From a virus, in IMG/VR virus record IMGVR_UViG_3300030060_002740, positions 28,414-92,413 of that record: DNA of 64,000 nucleotides, one strand, 5' to 3'. The position numbers and the translations under genes were made by a program. Shown here one piece after another: positions 20,231 through 29,569 of the stretch. The notes below the pieces were generated by a model. That model ran no database searches, had not been told where the DNA came from, and saw nothing but the letters and a program-made list of their open reading frames with translations. The first letter of the stretch is position 1. Each line of letters opens with the position of its first letter.

Positions 20231-23017
20231 ATGATATCAGATGAAGAATTATACAACGCATTTAGGATTTTAATGCTTGAGCCTGATGAGTTCGATGAGT
20301 TTACTGAGAGGATGGTTGCTGAACAGTATAAGGATGAAGACCCTAAAGCAATAGCAGATAAGGTTGAATTAGAAGCCGATGATAGAGCAGAAGACTATCT
20401 TAGGTCTTTCAAGCCTGAGTTCCTATACAACTTGATTAAAGATGATGCAGACTTCATGGAGAATGGGAAGTTATCTTCTAAGTATCAGAAGTCAGGCAAA
20501 CAATTGGGAGAACTAACTCAATTACTGATAGAGGACATTTCTTCCAAACACGAAGAGTTTGAAGAAATACCCGATGCTATCAGAAATAGCATGATTAAGA
20601 AATTATTAGAGTTAGGCGGTGTATCAGGTAGAGTTCTGACTACTGACTTAGAAGAAGCAACAACTGACCCTAGTAGGTCTATTGCAGTTGATGTTAAGAA
20701 ATTGGATAAGGTTTTGAGGGCTTTTTTAGATGAAACTGGTAAACAGTTAACGTACAAGAATACAATAGAGAGTGGTGTAAAGAAAAGAAGTGATTTTGCC
20801 TCAACAGAAGCATATGAGGAATACTTAGAATCAATAAAAGGTAAACCACGTCAAGAAAGAGATTTAAGCAGAGTTTCGTTGAAGAATAGAAACATAAGGA
20901 AGAAAGAAGTAGAACAGATGAAGTTTATTCTTGAGAATCAAAAGCCTTCTGTCAGAGACAGGCTTTCACCGTTAATGGTTGTATTGAGACAATTCGATAA
21001 GGTAGAAGAGAGAATAATTCAATTAGACGCTGACCAAATAATTGGTGAGTTGGATTTGAAGATGCTGAATAGAAGAAACAGAATCTATTCCTTTTGGAAA
21101 GACCATCAAGGTAAGTATGGTGATTTCAAAGAAGCGTATAACAATTGTAGGACTGCATTCGCTAAAATACTAGCACCCTTGATTGAAGAGAATAAGGAAA
21201 ACAAAGAAATCCAAGAGTTCAAAAAAATATTAGATAATTTCTTGGGATTTGCATCAGCAATAAACAATGACGAAATGAACTATGTTGTTAAGTTCAAACC
21301 AAAGGACATGGAAGTTTACTTTAGGAATCACAAGGGACTTGCTCTATATGAGAAGTTCATGGAAGATAGTGGTTTAGTTCGTGGTGAAACAAGGGAAGAC
21401 GAAGATAGGAAAGCGAGAAGCGAGGGGTACTATGATGAGACAACTGGTGAATTCAAGGAAACCGTTTCCGTAGAAGGTGTCGAAACTCTTGATTCTGAGG
21501 AAGAAGTAATGGAAGCAGAGAGGAAAAAGGAAATGGAAGAACTCTCATTGTTTGGAGCAAAACTCAAGAGGCTTGAAAGCAAGAAAGTAGACCCACTATA
21601 CTATCACGCATTCACTAAAGAAACAGGAGCGTTCAAGGATACTGTTGCCTTTGCCCAAGATATTCAAGCAATTCGTGAAGCCATGTTAGGTGCGGGAGCA
21701 GTTAGAGAAATGGCTACTGGTATTGATATGGATGACGAGATAAATGATTACGTCAACCAATTAGAAAGAACATTAGCAAGAGGAGGAAATGGCCCGTATT
21801 ATCTACCATTATCTGAATCTGTTAGTAAGTTTGCAATCGAAGAGAACTGGAATGCTGACCCTATAAGTCTGAATACTGCAAGGGGAATCAACAATCGTCT
21901 TAGACAGATTGGAGACTTCTTGGATAATCTCAGCCAAATCTTAGATGCAGGGGATGATTTGGATAGAGCGTCAGCACCCAGTTCCGCAATTGCAGATAAA
22001 CAGGGAGAAGGTGTACCAAGTCAGAAGATGCCGCACCTTGGAACAAAGAACAGAAAAGACCATCTCGATAAAATCGAAGAGGCAAGAGAAGAGTTTGATG
22101 ATTTGATAGAAGCAGTGTTAGATTACTTCGTAGTTCCTATGAGCGGTTCAAACAAACCATTCGATGACCCTCTACCTTTCGACACAAAGACAAACAAGAC
22201 CCGTAGGATTTTCAGAGCATTAGCAACAGGAAAAACCGACACTGCATTGTTCAAGGTATTAGCACTGGAAGGCAGAGCAGGTTATACAATGGTGAAAGCC
22301 TCAGAGTTAGAAAGCCTAACGAGAATGTTGGAGTTCTTACAAGATATAGAAGGTAGGAAAGACTTGCCTACTTTGGTTAATGAATTGGAAAAGGGAATCA
22401 AAACTGTCAATTTCATAATGCTAAACAAAAAAGGTTCTGCACTAGCAGAGGAAACTATGGTAGAGTTTGGTCATTATCTACATGAAGTCTTAGAGGCTAA
22501 CGATATATCTTGGCCTTCCGACATGAAGTTCCCGAATAACAGTAGAGGCAAGACTCCCGAAGAGTGGAGTCAGATGTATGATACTGGTAAGGTGTATCCG
22601 TTTGAAGCAATAGAAACTCACATCAAGAGGAACATTGGAGGATACTCAGACAGTATGAGAACAATGGTTAGGGGTAGTGATAGAAGAGGAAAAGGCTCTA
22701 ACACTATTGTTCAAAGATTCATCAATGCGATAAATGGAATGAAGATTCTAAGAAGTGAAAAGGAAAACACAATCCTATCGGTTCATGACGAGATTCGTAA
22801 GATGATGGGTAAACCCGTATACTACAACAATGCTAAGTTGGACAACTATGACCATGTAAATAGTGCAATTGGTCTGATGAAATCAAGATTCAAGGTTGAT
22901 GTAACTGCACATGAAGTGGAGTCCATTGTAGGTGAATTGAACTCAATGGAAGAACTGAGCAAAAAGCATGGTGTTCCAAAGGAAGGTGTATATTTCTTGA
23001 AGGCTAATTTCAGGTGA
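20231..23017 (+). CDS. Very large helical hypothetical protein, 928 aa
   Basis: Acidic N terminus (MISDEELYNAFRILMLEPDE), long charged helical stretches throughout and no membrane segment or known motif. It lacks an N-terminal Trp motif, unlike the preceding gene, but is in the same transcription unit. Possibly an internal head protein or minor structural protein; the sequence gives no direct evidence of function. Confidence 0.65.
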   Translation: MISDEELYNAFRILMLEPDEFDEFTERMVAEQYKDEDPKAIADKVELEADDRAEDYLRSFKPEFLYNLIKDDADFMENGKLSSKYQKSGKQLGELTQLLIEDISSKHEEFEEIPDAIRNSMIKKLLELGGVSGRVLTTDLEEATTDPSRSIAVDVKKLDKVLRAFLDETGKQLTYKNTIESGVKKRSDFASTEAYEEYLESIKGKPRQERDLSRVSLKNRNIRKKEVEQMKFILENQKPSVRDRLSPLMVVLRQFDKVEERIIQLDADQIIGELDLKMLNRRNRIYSFWKDHQGKYGDFKEAYNNCRTAFAKILAPLIEENKENKEIQEFKKILDNFLGFASAINNDEMNYVVKFKPKDMEVYFRNHKGLALYEKFMEDSGLVRGETREDEDRKARSEGYYDETTGEFKETVSVEGVETLDSEEEVMEAERKKEMEELSLFGAKLKRLESKKVDPLYYHAFTKETGAFKDTVAFAQDIQAIREAMLGAGAVREMATGIDMDDEINDYVNQLERTLARGGNGPYYLPLSESVSKFAIEENWNADPISLNTARGINNRLRQIGDFLDNLSQILDAGDDLDRASAPSSAIADKQGEGVPSQKMPHLGTKNRKDHLDKIEEAREEFDDLIEAVLDYFVVPMSGSNKPFDDPLPFDTKTNKTRRIFRALATGKTDTALFKVLALEGRAGYTMVKASELESLTRMLEFLQDIEGRKDLPTLVNELEKGIKTVNFIMLNKKGSALAEETMVEFGHYLHEVLEANDISWPSDMKFPNNSRGKTPEEWSQMYDTGKVYPFEAIETHIKRNIGGYSDSMRTMVRGSDRRGKGSNTIVQRFINAINGMKILRSEKENTILSVHDEIRKMMGKPVYYNNAKLDNYDHVNSAIGLMKSRFKVDVTAHEVESIVGELNSMEELSKKHGVPKEGVYFLKANFR

Positions 23018-23021
23018 TAAG

Positions 23022-23522
23022 ATGTTAGAGTTTCAAGAGATGTCTGAGGATGATGCCGTTAGAGTATTCTTAGATGATGGGTATTATGAATACCAAAAAA
23101 GAAGAGAGCGTTACCAAAAAATATCTCCTAATTCATCTTGGGCTACTGCACCCGCAAGAATGTTTGTTGGTTTTTTAGAAGATAAACCAGTAGGAGTTAT
23201 TGGTTTTTCTAAATACAAAGGAGTTTTGTTAGGAGCAGGTATTCACGTTAGAAGAGGATTTAGAGGTAGAGGACTATCACAATTATTAGTTCAAAAACTC
23301 ATAGAGGAAAAAGGAGGTCAAACTCTTTTTGTTAATATCGGCAACCCAAGAATTGCTAACACATATAGAAGATACGGATTCAAAGATATGAATGAAGAAG
23401 AGTTACCCGATGAATCAAGAAATGCTATTCAAGGATTAGAATTTGCCGACCAAGTTCAGAAGTGGGTTTGGGGAGTTCATCGAGATGTTTGGTTTGATGT
23501 GGTGAAAAATGGAATTAGATGA
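23022..23522 (+). CDS. GNAT-family N-acetyltransferase with C-terminal Trp motif
   Basis: Acetyl-CoA-dependent transferase fold, 166 residues. Motif A is clear: AGIHVRRGFRGRGLSQLLVQ, with R-G-x-G-x-S for the CoA pyrophosphate. NIGNPRIANTYRRYGFKDM is the usual C-terminal helix and strand. Substrate unknown; it could acetylate a viral or host protein, or a small molecule. The C terminus WGVHRDVWFDVVKNGIR carries W-F-D-V-V-K, matching the N-terminal W-F-D-V-L-K of the gene at 26279, so the enzyme may be taken into the head. Overlaps the terminase gene by 14 bases. Confidence 0.8.
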   Translation: MLEFQEMSEDDAVRVFLDDGYYEYQKRRERYQKISPNSSWATAPARMFVGFLEDKPVGVIGFSKYKGVLLGAGIHVRRGFRGRGLSQLLVQKLIEEKGGQTLFVNIGNPRIANTYRRYGFKDMNEEELPDESRNAIQGLEFADQVQKWVWGVHRDVWFDVVKNGIR

Positions 23523-24942
23523 TTTAGATTTTGTTTCAGCAATGGATATGGAACTATCTAAAACTTCATTTCCATACTTTTTTCAGAATGTTCTTGGAAT
23601 GATGTTTCCCCCATACATGCAAGAATGGCTAGAGACAATGGAAAAAACAGATAGAACTGTTATTGTTTGTAGTCGTGACCACGGAAAATCTGTTTTTATG
23701 CACAGTTGGGTAGTATGGAATCTTGTCTTTCAAGAACCACCATATCAAATGCTTTACATTTCCTCTAACCAAAAGCAGACTCTTGTTCACATGAGAGAGA
23801 TTGACAGATACTTCAATCACCCTGCTCTTAAGAAATACAAACCCAGTAGAGGTTGGGCTATTGGAAATATACAATTAACAAACGGTAACGCTATCTTGGA
23901 GCGTTCCGTTGGTTCTCAAATCAGAGGACTTCACCCACAGGAGATTATCATTGACGACCCTTTGAAGGAGTTCAGTCTTGCAGGTATTCAACGAGTTACT
24001 GATTGGTTCTTCGGAGATATGATACCAACACTTCATCATACATCTAAGTTGAGGATGATTGGAACTCCATTTACCTATACAGATATCTTTGCTCAGTTAG
24101 AGGAAAATGAAGCATATTCTGTTCAGAAGTATCCATGTCTAAACTCTTTGAATGAACCACTATGGCCTGAGCGTTGGGACTATGACGCACTAATGAAGAG
24201 AAAAGCAGAAATAGGCTCTCTCAAGTTTACAAGAGAATATCTTTGTGTTCCTATATCTACGGGAACTGCTCTATTCAATCCTGAGTTTATCGAGAAGTGC
24301 AAGAACAAGGACTATGTTTTGAAACTTGGACATCGTAAGGAGAAGGGATACAAGTATTATGTGGGCGTTGACCCTGCCATCTCAACAGATGGAGACTACA
24401 ATGTAATCACGGTTTTGGAAGTTGATGATGAGAAAAATAAAACCATAGTCCATGTAGATAGGGCCAAGAATGTAGAGTTCAGAGAGAACATAGAGAAGAT
24501 TAGATTAATTGGTAAAATCTTTGAACCAGAAGAAATACTCTATGAAACCAACACGTTTGCAAAAGCATTCACACAGGAACTAAGAAACATATCCGATTTG
24601 AATGTTAGAGATTTTACCACTACAAGAAAAAAGAAGCAAGAGATAATTCTGAGTCTTCAAATGAACATAGAAAATGGAAAAATAAACTTTCCATATGGCG
24701 ATAATGCAAGCAGAAGATTGACGAATGCTTTGATAGAGGAACTGTCTATGTTCTCTATTACCACTGCCGGAAAGTTTGAGGGTGTAGGAGCGCATGACGA
24801 CTTAGTTATGAGTTTAGCATTGGCAGTGGCTTGTGCTACAAAGACATCAGATGTGTTCCTGTTGTTAGATGATATGGGAATATTTGATGAGCCTAAACCA
24901 ATGAACAGGTCTTTAGGCGGAATGATGGGGCTGAACTTCTAG
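23509..24942 (+). CDS. terL: Terminase large subunit
   Basis: ATP-driven DNA packaging motor and nuclease, 477 residues. The ATPase half has a Walker A-like loop CSRDHGKS (54-61), Walker B EIIIDDP (D149, D150) and a coupling-type RMIGTPFTY. The nuclease half has RNase-H-like acidic residues: GVDPAISTDGD (D288), ILYETNTFAKAF, and HDDLVMSLALA near residue 430. Length is typical. It overlaps the GNAT gene and is followed by a LAGLIDADG protein, then the basic head proteins and the portal, a standard packaging-module order. Confidence 0.95.
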   Translation: MELDDLDFVSAMDMELSKTSFPYFFQNVLGMMFPPYMQEWLETMEKTDRTVIVCSRDHGKSVFMHSWVVWNLVFQEPPYQMLYISSNQKQTLVHMREIDRYFNHPALKKYKPSRGWAIGNIQLTNGNAILERSVGSQIRGLHPQEIIIDDPLKEFSLAGIQRVTDWFFGDMIPTLHHTSKLRMIGTPFTYTDIFAQLEENEAYSVQKYPCLNSLNEPLWPERWDYDALMKRKAEIGSLKFTREYLCVPISTGTALFNPEFIEKCKNKDYVLKLGHRKEKGYKYYVGVDPAISTDGDYNVITVLEVDDEKNKTIVHVDRAKNVEFRENIEKIRLIGKIFEPEEILYETNTFAKAFTQELRNISDLNVRDFTTTRKKKQEIILSLQMNIENGKINFPYGDNASRRLTNALIEELSMFSITTAGKFEGVGAHDDLVMSLALAVACATKTSDVFLLLDDMGIFDEPKPMNRSLGGMMGLNF

Positions 24943-24953
24943 GGGGGTAGTGC

Positions 24954-26282
24954 GTGACGGAGGAAGATAGCGAAATCTTGGAAGATATTCTTGAGCGAAC
25001 AAAGCGAAGAGAGACTTTAGACCAAGAAATCGAAGAACGCACTAAGGATTTGAAACGCGCTTGGCTATCCAGTGTTCCAATAGAAGACCACAGTATTTTG
25101 GAAAAGAAATACGCAGAAGATTTCAGAATGAGCCTATCTGATGCAAGAAAGGAATTGAAGTATACTCTGACTAAGTATGAGATTGAGGGTTCTGATATTC
25201 CAAAGACAATAAAGGAATTGAAAAAATACCGAAGGACTCTCAAAGGAGAGGACAAGGTGAAGATTACCAATTCGATTGAGAATTTAATCAAGGCATATTC
25301 TGACCACTTGGATAAGAGTATGGATGACATTTACTGGATTAGTAAGTATAAACCAGTTCTCAAAGACATGACTTGCTCGGAAGATAATCTAATCAAACTA
25401 TCATATGTTGATGATGCAAGTACAAGGCGAGAACTAGTTGATACTCTCTGTAAATATTGGGAAGCAAAAATAGAGAAGGAGGGTATGCCCTTCAATTCTG
25501 ACTACTCAAGATTAACAAAGGAAATGACTAACACAAAAAGACAATTCAAAAGATTGCTGAAGAAGCATATGAAAACCACTTCTCCAAAGGATAAAATCAA
25601 ACATCACATTCTAAAATCAATATGTGAAGAACCCGGAATATCAGCAAGGCAGATACATGAGAGACTACCGAAGAGTCTCTTTACTAGAACAACACCAAAC
25701 GTTATTGCTAAAATGGCTAAACAGGAAAACATCACCACTGTTAATGGTGCTTTCTACAAGTTTAGTGATGAGATAAAGAAAGACATCTATGCCTATACTG
25801 CTGCGTTTATTGATTCTGATGGCTACATTACAATGGATAAGAATTACAATCCAAGAGTCGGTTTGGTTGCAACAGGAGAAAGAGGCAAGGCTTTCATGAT
25901 GGAGATGCACAAGTCATTGGGATGTGGCAGATTGCATCTTGACCAAAAATCTCCACAGGACACAAGACCAGTAAACAGGTTGAACTTTTATTCGGGTGCT
26001 GATGTTACAGAACTACTCACAAAATGTAGGCCACATTTCAGAATGAAAGGTAAGAATGCTGACATTCTATTAGAGTTAATCAGAATGAAGAAATCGCATA
26101 AGAAGGCTGATTGGTACAAAGAAAGAAGGGAAGAACTATTCAAGTTGATGAAATATGAGAATCATAAAGACCACGTAGGTTATGATTTCACACGATATGA
26201 TATTGATATTGATAGTGTTGCCAAGTTACATGATAATTGTAAGATGGGTGCAATGGATGTTATTGAGGGGGTGATTGCATGA
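24954..26282 (+). CDS. LAGLIDADG-domain protein with winged-helix-like middle, 442 aa
   Basis: Starts at GTG 24954 after AGGGGGGTAG. The first 200 residues are charged coiled-coil-like helices. Around 205-275 a segment KHHILKSICEEPGISARQIH looks like a winged helix. From about 281 it reads YTAAFIDSDGYITMDKN, the LAGLIDADG helix, and continues with LVATGERGKAF, LGCGRLHLDQ and NRLNFYSGADVTELLTKCRP, as in single-motif homing endonucleases. It is not inserted inside an intron or intein; it is a normal operon gene beside terL, a place where phages often have HNH nucleases. A packaging-linked or free-standing endonuclease is inferred. Confidence 0.75.
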   Translation: MTEEDSEILEDILERTKRRETLDQEIEERTKDLKRAWLSSVPIEDHSILEKKYAEDFRMSLSDARKELKYTLTKYEIEGSDIPKTIKELKKYRRTLKGEDKVKITNSIENLIKAYSDHLDKSMDDIYWISKYKPVLKDMTCSEDNLIKLSYVDDASTRRELVDTLCKYWEAKIEKEGMPFNSDYSRLTKEMTNTKRQFKRLLKKHMKTTSPKDKIKHHILKSICEEPGISARQIHERLPKSLFTRTTPNVIAKMAKQENITTVNGAFYKFSDEIKKDIYAYTAAFIDSDGYITMDKNYNPRVGLVATGERGKAFMMEMHKSLGCGRLHLDQKSPQDTRPVNRLNFYSGADVTELLTKCRPHFRMKGKNADILLELIRMKKSHKKADWYKERREELFKLMKYENHKDHVGYDFTRYDIDIDSVAKLHDNCKMGAMDVIEGVIA

Positions 26283-26524
26283 CTTGGTTTGACGTTCTAA
26301 AAAGAAAGTCTGGTAGGCGAGGAAAAAAGGCTCGCAAGAAGAGAAAGAAAGGTAAGTCAAAGGTGAATCAGGCTGGTAATTACACAAAGCCCACTATGAG
26401 GAAGAAACAGTTTGCAAGAATCAAAGCAGGTAGCAAAGGTGGCCCTGCGGGTAAGTGGTCAGCGAGAAAGGCACAGTTGCTTGCTCGGAGATACGAGAAA
26501 GCAGGTGGTGGCTATCGTGACTGA
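26279..26524 (+). CDS. Lys/Arg-rich small protein with N-terminal Trp motif, 81 aa
   Basis: MTWFDVLKRKSGRRGKKARK at the start joins the Trp motif to a strongly basic stretch. The second half, PTMRKKQFARIKAGSKGGPA then GKWSARKAQLLARRYEKAGG, is a module I have seen in many phage proteins (K-P-x-x-R-x-x-x-x-x-I-K-A-G-x-K-G-G, W-S-A-R-K-A-Q). Probably binds DNA inside the head; inferred. ATGA coupling with the gene before it. Confidence 0.7.
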   Translation: MTWFDVLKRKSGRRGKKARKKRKKGKSKVNQAGNYTKPTMRKKQFARIKAGSKGGPAGKWSARKAQLLARRYEKAGGGYRD

Positions 26525-26864
26525 TTGGTTTGATATCATTAGGAAAAAAAGTAAACCCCGAAGAAGAAAGGGTGCTAAGTCTAGTAAGAAAAAACTTAGG
26601 CGTAGAAAACAAAAGAAAAATCTGAAGCAGGGTCAACAGGCTCTTGTAGAATGGACTGATGAAGAGTGGGGAAGTGCAGAACAACACAGTGCCAAAGAAA
26701 AAGGAAAAAAAGCACCCTCCAAGACAAAGGGCAGATATATGCCAAAGGCTACTTACAAAAGAACTCCTAAATCTAGGTTGAAGTATCAAGATAAAAAGAA
26801 AAAAGAGGGACGTAAGAAAGGAAAGCAAAACGTCCCAACAGGAAAGAAATTCTCTCAGAAGTGA
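26517..26864 (+). CDS. Lys/Arg-rich protein with N-terminal Trp motif, 115 aa, GTG start
   Basis: Start set at GTG 26517, overlapping the previous stop by eight bases, because it gives MTDWFDIIRKKSKPRRRKGA, the Trp motif seen in neighbours. Over one third of residues are Lys or Arg, in low-complexity runs (KKKLRRRKQKKN, KYQDKKKKEGRKKGK). A histone-like or DNA-neutralising head protein is plausible. No folded domain recognised. Confidence 0.65.
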   Translation: MTDWFDIIRKKSKPRRRKGAKSSKKKLRRRKQKKNLKQGQQALVEWTDEEWGSAEQHSAKEKGKKAPSKTKGRYMPKATYKRTPKSRLKYQDKKKKEGRKKGKQNVPTGKKFSQK

Positions 26865-26868
26865 TATT

Positions 26869-27174
26869 ATGGATTGGTTTGAAGTTCTAAAGAAAAAGGG
26901 CAAGCACCCTGCTTTGAAGAGAGCGGGTGTTAGTGGTTTCAGTAAACCAAAAAGAACTCCTAAGCATCCTAAGAAATCTCATGTGGTTGTCGTCAAAGAT
27001 GGCAAAAAGGTAAAGACTATTCGCTTTGGGCAACAAGGTGCTGATACAGTAACCGAGAAAGACCCAAAGGGAAAAAGAAAAAAGAAACAAGCATCATTCA
27101 AGGCTCGCCATGCTAAGAATATTAAGCGGGGGAAAATGTCTGCGGCGTATTGGGCTAACAAGGTAAAGTGGTAA
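26869..27174 (+). CDS. Small basic protein with N-terminal Trp motif, 101 aa
   Basis: MDWFEVLKKKGKHPALKRAG at the start, then a conserved-looking module: KSHVVVVKDGKKVKTIRFGQ and FKARHAKNIKRGKMSAAYWA with NKVKW at the end. The pattern I-R-F-G-x-x-G ... F-x-x-R-H-x-x-N-I-x-x-G-K-x-S-A-x-Y-W is familiar from T4-like and giant phage proteins of unknown function. Precedes the portal gene. Likely virion component. Confidence 0.7.
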   Translation: MDWFEVLKKKGKHPALKRAGVSGFSKPKRTPKHPKKSHVVVVKDGKKVKTIRFGQQGADTVTEKDPKGKRKKKQASFKARHAKNIKRGKMSAAYWANKVKW

Positions 27175-27176
27175 GT

Positions 27177-28835
27177 ATGGTAGAAGAAAGAAGAAGATTT
27201 AGTTTAACAAATTTGTTTAGGCAAACTACGCCTAAGCCCGCAGATAGAACAGTATACAATCCGGGTATACAAGAGAGAGATAATTCATATCTTTTGACTA
27301 GTCCAATCATCTATCACATAGTATCTCAATCAACTATTGTTAGAACCTGTATCACTCAGTTGAAACAGGAGATATTCAGAAGAGGATATCATTGGGATTC
27401 TAAGTTTGCTCTAAAATGTAGAAATTGTGGTAAGGAACACGAAAACACAGTAAAGCAATGTGTTGAATGTGAAAGCACTGATTTGGCAAAGCCTAATGTT
27501 GAACAACTAAAATATGCTAAAGAGTTCTTAGATGGGTATGTGAATTGCTCAGAGCAGATGTTTATTGATGTCCTAAAGGAACTTGAAGATGACTTGAATA
27601 TAATGGATGACGCATACTTGGTAATGGTAAAGGAATACTATGCCGATAACAACTCCAAGGTCAGGATGCACAGAATAAAGGAAGTATACAGAGGCGACCC
27701 AGTTACTATGCACATCTATTCAAACGATTTGGGAGAAAGAGGCAAAGCCGGATATACTTGTTTAAGACATAGAGATAGAGTATATTCAAGTCCAACTGAA
27801 CTTTGCGAAACTTGTAATTCAGAACTCTATCCTATTCATTATGTTAACAGGGTAAATGGTGAAGAACAGTATTTCGTAAAGGGAGAAGTTCTACACTTCA
27901 GCAAATACTCTCCAAGTAGATTATATGGACTTTCACCTATAATCACTCTATGGAATAATGTTACAACATTGATTGCTATGGAGAATTATGTTAACTCATC
28001 ATATACCAAAGCAAGAATGCCGAAGGGACTTCTTGCTGTTCAAACAAGAAACATGGATTCGATGAAGTCATTTTGGCGTGGTGTCAAAGAAAAGATGGAG
28101 CAAGACCCACACTTCATACCTGTAATGGGAATAGAGGGAGAAGGCGGTAAGGGTTCTGTTGAATGGGTCAAGTTCATGGACAGTCTAAAAGAAATGGATT
28201 ACATACAAGTTAAGGATGATTTGAGAGATAGGATTTCAGCATTCTATGGTGTGAGTAAAATCTTCATGGCAGATAACTCTGCAAGTGGTGGATTGAACAA
28301 TGAGGGTATGCAAGTATTAGTTACTAATAGAGCAGTTGAAATGGCTCAAACAATTTGGAATAACTATGTGTTCCCATTTATGACGGAAGAATTTGGTATA
28401 ACTGATTGGCGTTTGAAACTACCACCATCCGAAGAAGAGGATGAAATTGCAGTTCTACGTAAAAGAGAGATAGAAGTGAATGTCGCTGCTGCAATTAAAA
28501 ACTTAGGATTTGAAGTAGACATGGATGATGAAGGTGGATTCATTTACACAAAACCTGAACCTAAAGAACCAACAGAAGGAGAAGGTGAAGAAGGTAGCGA
28601 AGAAGTTGAATTAGACCCATACGCCGGAACTGATATTGATGCCTCTCAACTAGGACAATTACAAGAACAAATGATGGGTGGTGGAAATAAGTCTGAGAGC
28701 AAACCTCAAGAGAACCCCCCCGCTACGAGAAACAAACCATCTATGGCAACTGGGCCGGATAAAAGATTTACAGGATTACCAAGAGAAGCCGGAAATGAAA
28801 ATGTTGACGAAAGAACAGAGAGGAGAGTAGGATGA
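27177..28835 (+). CDS. Portal protein with inserted zinc knuckles
   Basis: Dodecameric head vertex protein through which DNA enters. Evidence is the position after terL, length (552 residues), and portal-like segments such as YFVKGEVLHFSKYSPSRLYG, LSPIITLWNNVTTLIAMENY and DLRDRISAFYGVSKIFMADN, which match the clip/stem and crown regions of HK97/SPP1-type portals. Two cysteine insertions are unusual: CRNCGKEHENTVKQCVECES (about 80-100) and CLRHRDRVYSSPTELCETCN (about 195-215), each a potential zinc site. The C-terminal 100 residues are acidic and disordered. Start ATG 27177; GTG 27168 is possible. Confidence 0.85.
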   Translation: MVEERRRFSLTNLFRQTTPKPADRTVYNPGIQERDNSYLLTSPIIYHIVSQSTIVRTCITQLKQEIFRRGYHWDSKFALKCRNCGKEHENTVKQCVECESTDLAKPNVEQLKYAKEFLDGYVNCSEQMFIDVLKELEDDLNIMDDAYLVMVKEYYADNNSKVRMHRIKEVYRGDPVTMHIYSNDLGERGKAGYTCLRHRDRVYSSPTELCETCNSELYPIHYVNRVNGEEQYFVKGEVLHFSKYSPSRLYGLSPIITLWNNVTTLIAMENYVNSSYTKARMPKGLLAVQTRNMDSMKSFWRGVKEKMEQDPHFIPVMGIEGEGGKGSVEWVKFMDSLKEMDYIQVKDDLRDRISAFYGVSKIFMADNSASGGLNNEGMQVLVTNRAVEMAQTIWNNYVFPFMTEEFGITDWRLKLPPSEEEDEIAVLRKREIEVNVAAAIKNLGFEVDMDDEGGFIYTKPEPKEPTEGEGEEGSEEVELDPYAGTDIDASQLGQLQEQMMGGGNKSESKPQENPPATRNKPSMATGPDKRFTGLPREAGNENVDERTERRVG

Positions 28836-29161
28836 GTTGGGAAGATACGATAAGAAAGAATGTGTTTGATAAAAACCCTAATGATATGACTGACTTTATG
28901 AATGTCAGTCCTAGAATGGAAAGGGAAGCAGAAAAGAGAACACAGGGGGAAAATAGATACAAGATAGAGAGAATGTTACTGGATGCTTCTGTTGCTTTAG
29001 GTAATGCAGAAAAGTTGTTAACTGAGTTAAATAGAGAACATAAAGATGAATTAAACTCTACTGAATATATGAAAGGAGATAGATTAAAGAATAGTATGTC
29101 TAAACTCATAAGAAGAAGTGTAAAGAACATCTCAGTTGTTGAAAAAGAATTGTTTAGGTGA
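28832..29161 (+). CDS. Small helical protein with N-terminal Trp motif, 109 aa
   Basis: MSWEDTIRKNVFDKNPNDMT is a Trp-motif variant (W-E-D-T-I-R). The remainder is one long helical region with EIERMLLDAS-like periodicity, consistent with a coiled coil. Four-base overlap with the portal gene. Function unknown, probably head-associated. Confidence 0.65.
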   Translation: MSWEDTIRKNVFDKNPNDMTDFMNVSPRMEREAEKRTQGENRYKIERMLLDASVALGNAEKLLTELNREHKDELNSTEYMKGDRLKNSMSKLIRRSVKNISVVEKELFR

Positions 29162-29167
29162 TTTAGA

Positions 29168-29569
29168 ATGAGTTGGCGGGTTATTCTGAAAGAGGTTTCT
29201 TGTCCTTTAGCCACTCAAGATTTAATGTTGAATACAAAAAATAGAGATGCTTCAGTAAAAAATCCTAACATCAGATATGGCCCACTTAATCTTGAAGATG
29301 AAGATTATTGGGTAGAATATGGAAAGAGATGGAATACTACTGCTGATGTAGCAAAAGAATCTAATTGTAGCAATTGTGTTGCTTTTGATATATCACCGAG
29401 AATGGATGACTGTATGCCGTTGACTACTGATGAAGATGGATATTTAGGTTACTGTTGGATGCACCATTTCAAATGTCATTCAGCAAGAACATGTTATACT
29501 TGGGCTAAAGGTGGCCCAATAGATGATGATGCAACATCAAAAGAAAATCAAATGAGGGGTAAACAATGA
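29168..29569 (+). CDS. Cysteine-rich protein with N-terminal Trp motif, 133 aa
   Basis: MSWRVILKEVSCPLATQDLM at the start. The core has IRYGPLNLEDEDYWVEYGKR, then SNCSNCVAFDIS, DDCMPL, GYCWMHHFKCHSARTCYTW. The pattern Y-G-P, S-x-C-x-x-C-x-A-F-D, Y-C-x-x-x-x-F-x-C-x-x-x-R-T-C-x-x-W is one I know from phage proteins resembling small iron-sulfur or HiPIP-type folds. It may bind zinc or an Fe-S cluster. The role in the particle is unknown. Confidence 0.7.
   Translation: MSWRVILKEVSCPLATQDLMLNTKNRDASVKNPNIRYGPLNLEDEDYWVEYGKRWNTTADVAKESNCSNCVAFDISPRMDDCMPLTTDEDGYLGYCWMHHFKCHSARTCYTWAKGGPIDDDATSKENQMRGKQ

Noticed and set aside
24690-24700. CCATATGG in the terminase gene as a further dyad copy
   Set aside because: It lacks ACAAAGT/ACTTTGT and GGGGT/ACCCC arms; same for CCATATGG at 11733, 39102 and CCCATATGGG at 50572, which lie in coding sequence.
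24954-26282. Homing endonuclease inside an intein or intron
   Set aside because: No splice-type residues or split gene around it; neighbours on both sides are complete.
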